DNA of 7,719 nucleotides, from contig CAIKHC010000402.1 of assembly GCA_903827085.1 (NCBI GenBank), positions 1 through 7,719 of the forward strand, given 5' to 3'. Both the position numbers and the translations under genes were made by a program. This DNA is from an uncultured Candidatus Nemicrothrix sp. (GTDB taxonomy: Bacteria; Actinomycetota; Acidimicrobiia; Acidimicrobiales; Acidimicrobilacustridaceae). This document shows positions 6,805 through 7,719 of this stretch, in pieces. Position 1 is the first letter of the stretch; each line of letters begins with the position of its first letter. The notes under the pieces are model-generated. The model had not been told where the DNA came from, made no database searches, and saw only the letters and a list, made by a program, of their open reading frames with translations.

Positions 6805-7587
6805 CGCCTCGATGACGTCTGCATCAATGCCGATGCTTTTCACGTAACCGGTCATTGATCCGTATTCCGAGTTCACATGTGCAAGAAGCCGGTCCATCGC
6901 TTCAGGCGGAGCAGCGAGATAGGCCGAAGGCTGGTCGTTCATCGCAGTAAGTGCTTCGGGTCGGTCGCGCTTGAGGCGTTCGATGAGTTCAGCCATATTC
7001 GTGCCCGAAATTGCGTAGTCGGCGACAATCACGTGGTCGGCAACGCCGATTGTGGAAAGCACCATCGCGGCAAGGACGCCAGTTCGGTCTTTGCCAGCCG
7101 CGCAATGAAAGACAGCGGGGAGATTTTCTGACTGAGCCAGGGTTCGAAATGCTTCCGAAAGTGCAGGCGCTCCGATATCGAGCATGTGTACGTAAAGCTC
7201 GCTGAGTACAACCCGTGCATCTGCGTCTTCATCAAGATCACGCGGTTTCCAGACCTGCCCAAGAACATCGAGATGGACATGGGTAATGCCGCGATGAGGG
7301 TCATGAAGGTGGCCCTCATCAACCTCGGATCCGGTGCGTAGATCGATGACCGTTCGCAGTCCGATTTCTGCAAGTTGGTCCAACTCGGAATCGGGTAAAC
7401 GGTGAACGGCGTCGGCGCGAAAGAGTGTGCGCCATTTGACCATCCGGCCGTCGACGGTGGTGTAGCCACCGAGATCCCGAAAGTTAAATGCGCCTTCGAA
7501 GGAGAGTTGGCGGTCGGGATGGATGGTCGCAAGTGCGAGATCTGTTTCGTTCACGAGAGTGAGGCTACGTGCAATAGGTGGGTTCAC
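6781..7587 (-). CDS. Tyrosine/lipid phosphatase of the MptpB-like (Y_phosphatase3) family
   Basis: A cysteine phosphatase related to Mycobacterium PtpB and Listeria LipA, which dephosphorylate phosphotyrosine, phosphoserine or phosphoinositides. The 268 residues hold NFRDLGGY (35-42), the family's N-terminal signature; RTVIDLRTGSE (78-88), with the aspartate-leucine-arginine block; and the P-loop HCAAGKDRTG (161-170), with nucleophile Cys162 and Arg168. The Lys-Asp inside the P-loop (GKDR) is typical of the triple-specificity members rather than classical tyrosine phosphatases. The GTG at 7587 is chosen because AGGAGA (7597-7592) lies four bases upstream; a GTG at 7620 in the same frame would fall inside the inverted repeat and has no binding site. 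No signal peptide, so a cytoplasmic protein unless exported by another route. Monocistronic here as far as visible. The substrate is unknown. Confidence 0.9.
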   Translation of the reverse strand: MNPPIARSLTLVNETDLALATIHPDRQLSFEGAFNFRDLGGYTTVDGRMVKWRTLFRADAVHRLPDSELDQLAEIGLRTVIDLRTGSEVDEGHLHDPHRGITHVHLDVLGQVWKPRDLDEDADARVVLSELYVHMLDIGAPALSEAFRTLAQSENLPAVFHCAAGKDRTGVLAAMVLSTIGVADHVIVADYAISGTNMAELIERLKRDRPEALTAMNDQPSAYLAAPPEAMDRLLAHVNSEYGSMTGYVKSIGIDADVIEALASVLLD

Positions 7588-7608
7588 GTTGTCTCCTAGC
7601 GGCTGGGA

Positions 7609-7646
7609 AGGCCTCAACACTTCTGGTGTGCAAAGTGTTGTGGCCT
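7609..7646. repeat. 14-bp inverted repeat (13 of 14 paired) upstream of the phosphatase gene
   Basis: AGGCCTCAACACTT (7609-7622) and AAGTGTTGTGGCCT (7633-7646) are inverted copies around a 10-base centre, with one mismatch (T7614 against T7641). It begins 21 bases before the phosphatase GTG. No T-run follows on either strand, so a terminator is unlikely. It could be an operator for a dimeric repressor or a hairpin in the leader RNA. Confidence 0.6.
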
Positions 7647-7682
7647 GCTAGGCAAACCCGAGATGAACCCGGTGAGCGGAAC

Positions 7683-7719
7683 GTGAACCTTTGGGAAAGA
7701 TTTCGGGGTGTTATCCGAC
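7683..7719 (+). CDS. Possible start of a divergent gene (12 codons visible)
   Basis: From the GTG at 7683 the frame is open to the window edge and reads MNLWERFRGVIR. An amphipathic start of this form resembles the first residues of PspA/IM30-type proteins (such as MGLFxRFxxxI), but 12 residues cannot support an assignment. A weak GAGCGGA lies just upstream. The region between this start and the phosphatase start would then be a divergent promoter region of about 95 bases containing the inverted repeat. Confidence 0.25.
   Translation, partial: MNLWERFRGVIR

Noticed and set aside
7581..7590. parS-like half site (GGTTCACGTT), tempting because a parA is nearby
   Set aside because: Only the left half resembles the parS consensus; the right half does not match, it coincides with the phosphatase start, and no parB is present.
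7663..7686. Seven-codon reading frame ending in GTGA at the possible start at 7683
   Set aside because: Too short to judge, no binding site, and the following gene is itself uncertain.

Overview
This 7.7 kb window looks like ordinary chromosome from a moderately GC-rich actinobacterium, most likely of the Acidimicrobiia (Ilumatobacter-like) type. That placement is inference. It rests on the actinobacterial look of the ParA, BioA and QueC proteins, frequent GTG starts, start codons placed so close to -10-like boxes that leaderless transcripts are likely, and short intergenic gaps. I see no mobile element, CRISPR array, rRNA or tRNA, and no stretch over 300 bases without a gene.

Layout from left to right. 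A minus-strand pair comes first: an ABC1/UbiB-family kinase-like protein followed by bioA (biotin synthesis), joined by a 4-base GTGA overlap; bioA runs off the left edge. A divergent promoter region (about 2714-2819) separates it from a plus-strand pair: a type-B carboxylesterase followed by queC (7-deazaguanine synthesis), also joined by a GTGA overlap. queC converges on a minus-strand BCP/PrxQ peroxiredoxin. A second divergent region (5497-5598) leads to a plus-strand operon: an orphan ParA-type ATPase overlapping by 11 bases a 107-residue protein with a single C-terminal membrane segment. This operon converges on a minus-strand tyrosine/lipid phosphatase of the MptpB-like family. The right edge holds the phosphatase upstream region, with a near-perfect 14-bp inverted repeat and possibly the first codons of a divergent gene.

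The genes do not form one pathway. They are metabolic (bioA, queC, esterase), protective (peroxiredoxin), signalling or quinone-related (ABC1 protein, phosphatase) and spatial (ParA). The three points most worth a second look are: (i) a candidate shared promoter, GGAAAC-N15-TARCGTTG, in front of both parA and the ABC1 gene, with its TAGCGTTG half also in front of the esterase; (ii) the ParA plus small membrane protein operon, which has no ParB or parS and could be a membrane-linked positioning system; (iii) the palindrome upstream of the phosphatase. I found no clear case for a wholly new defence or biosynthetic system.
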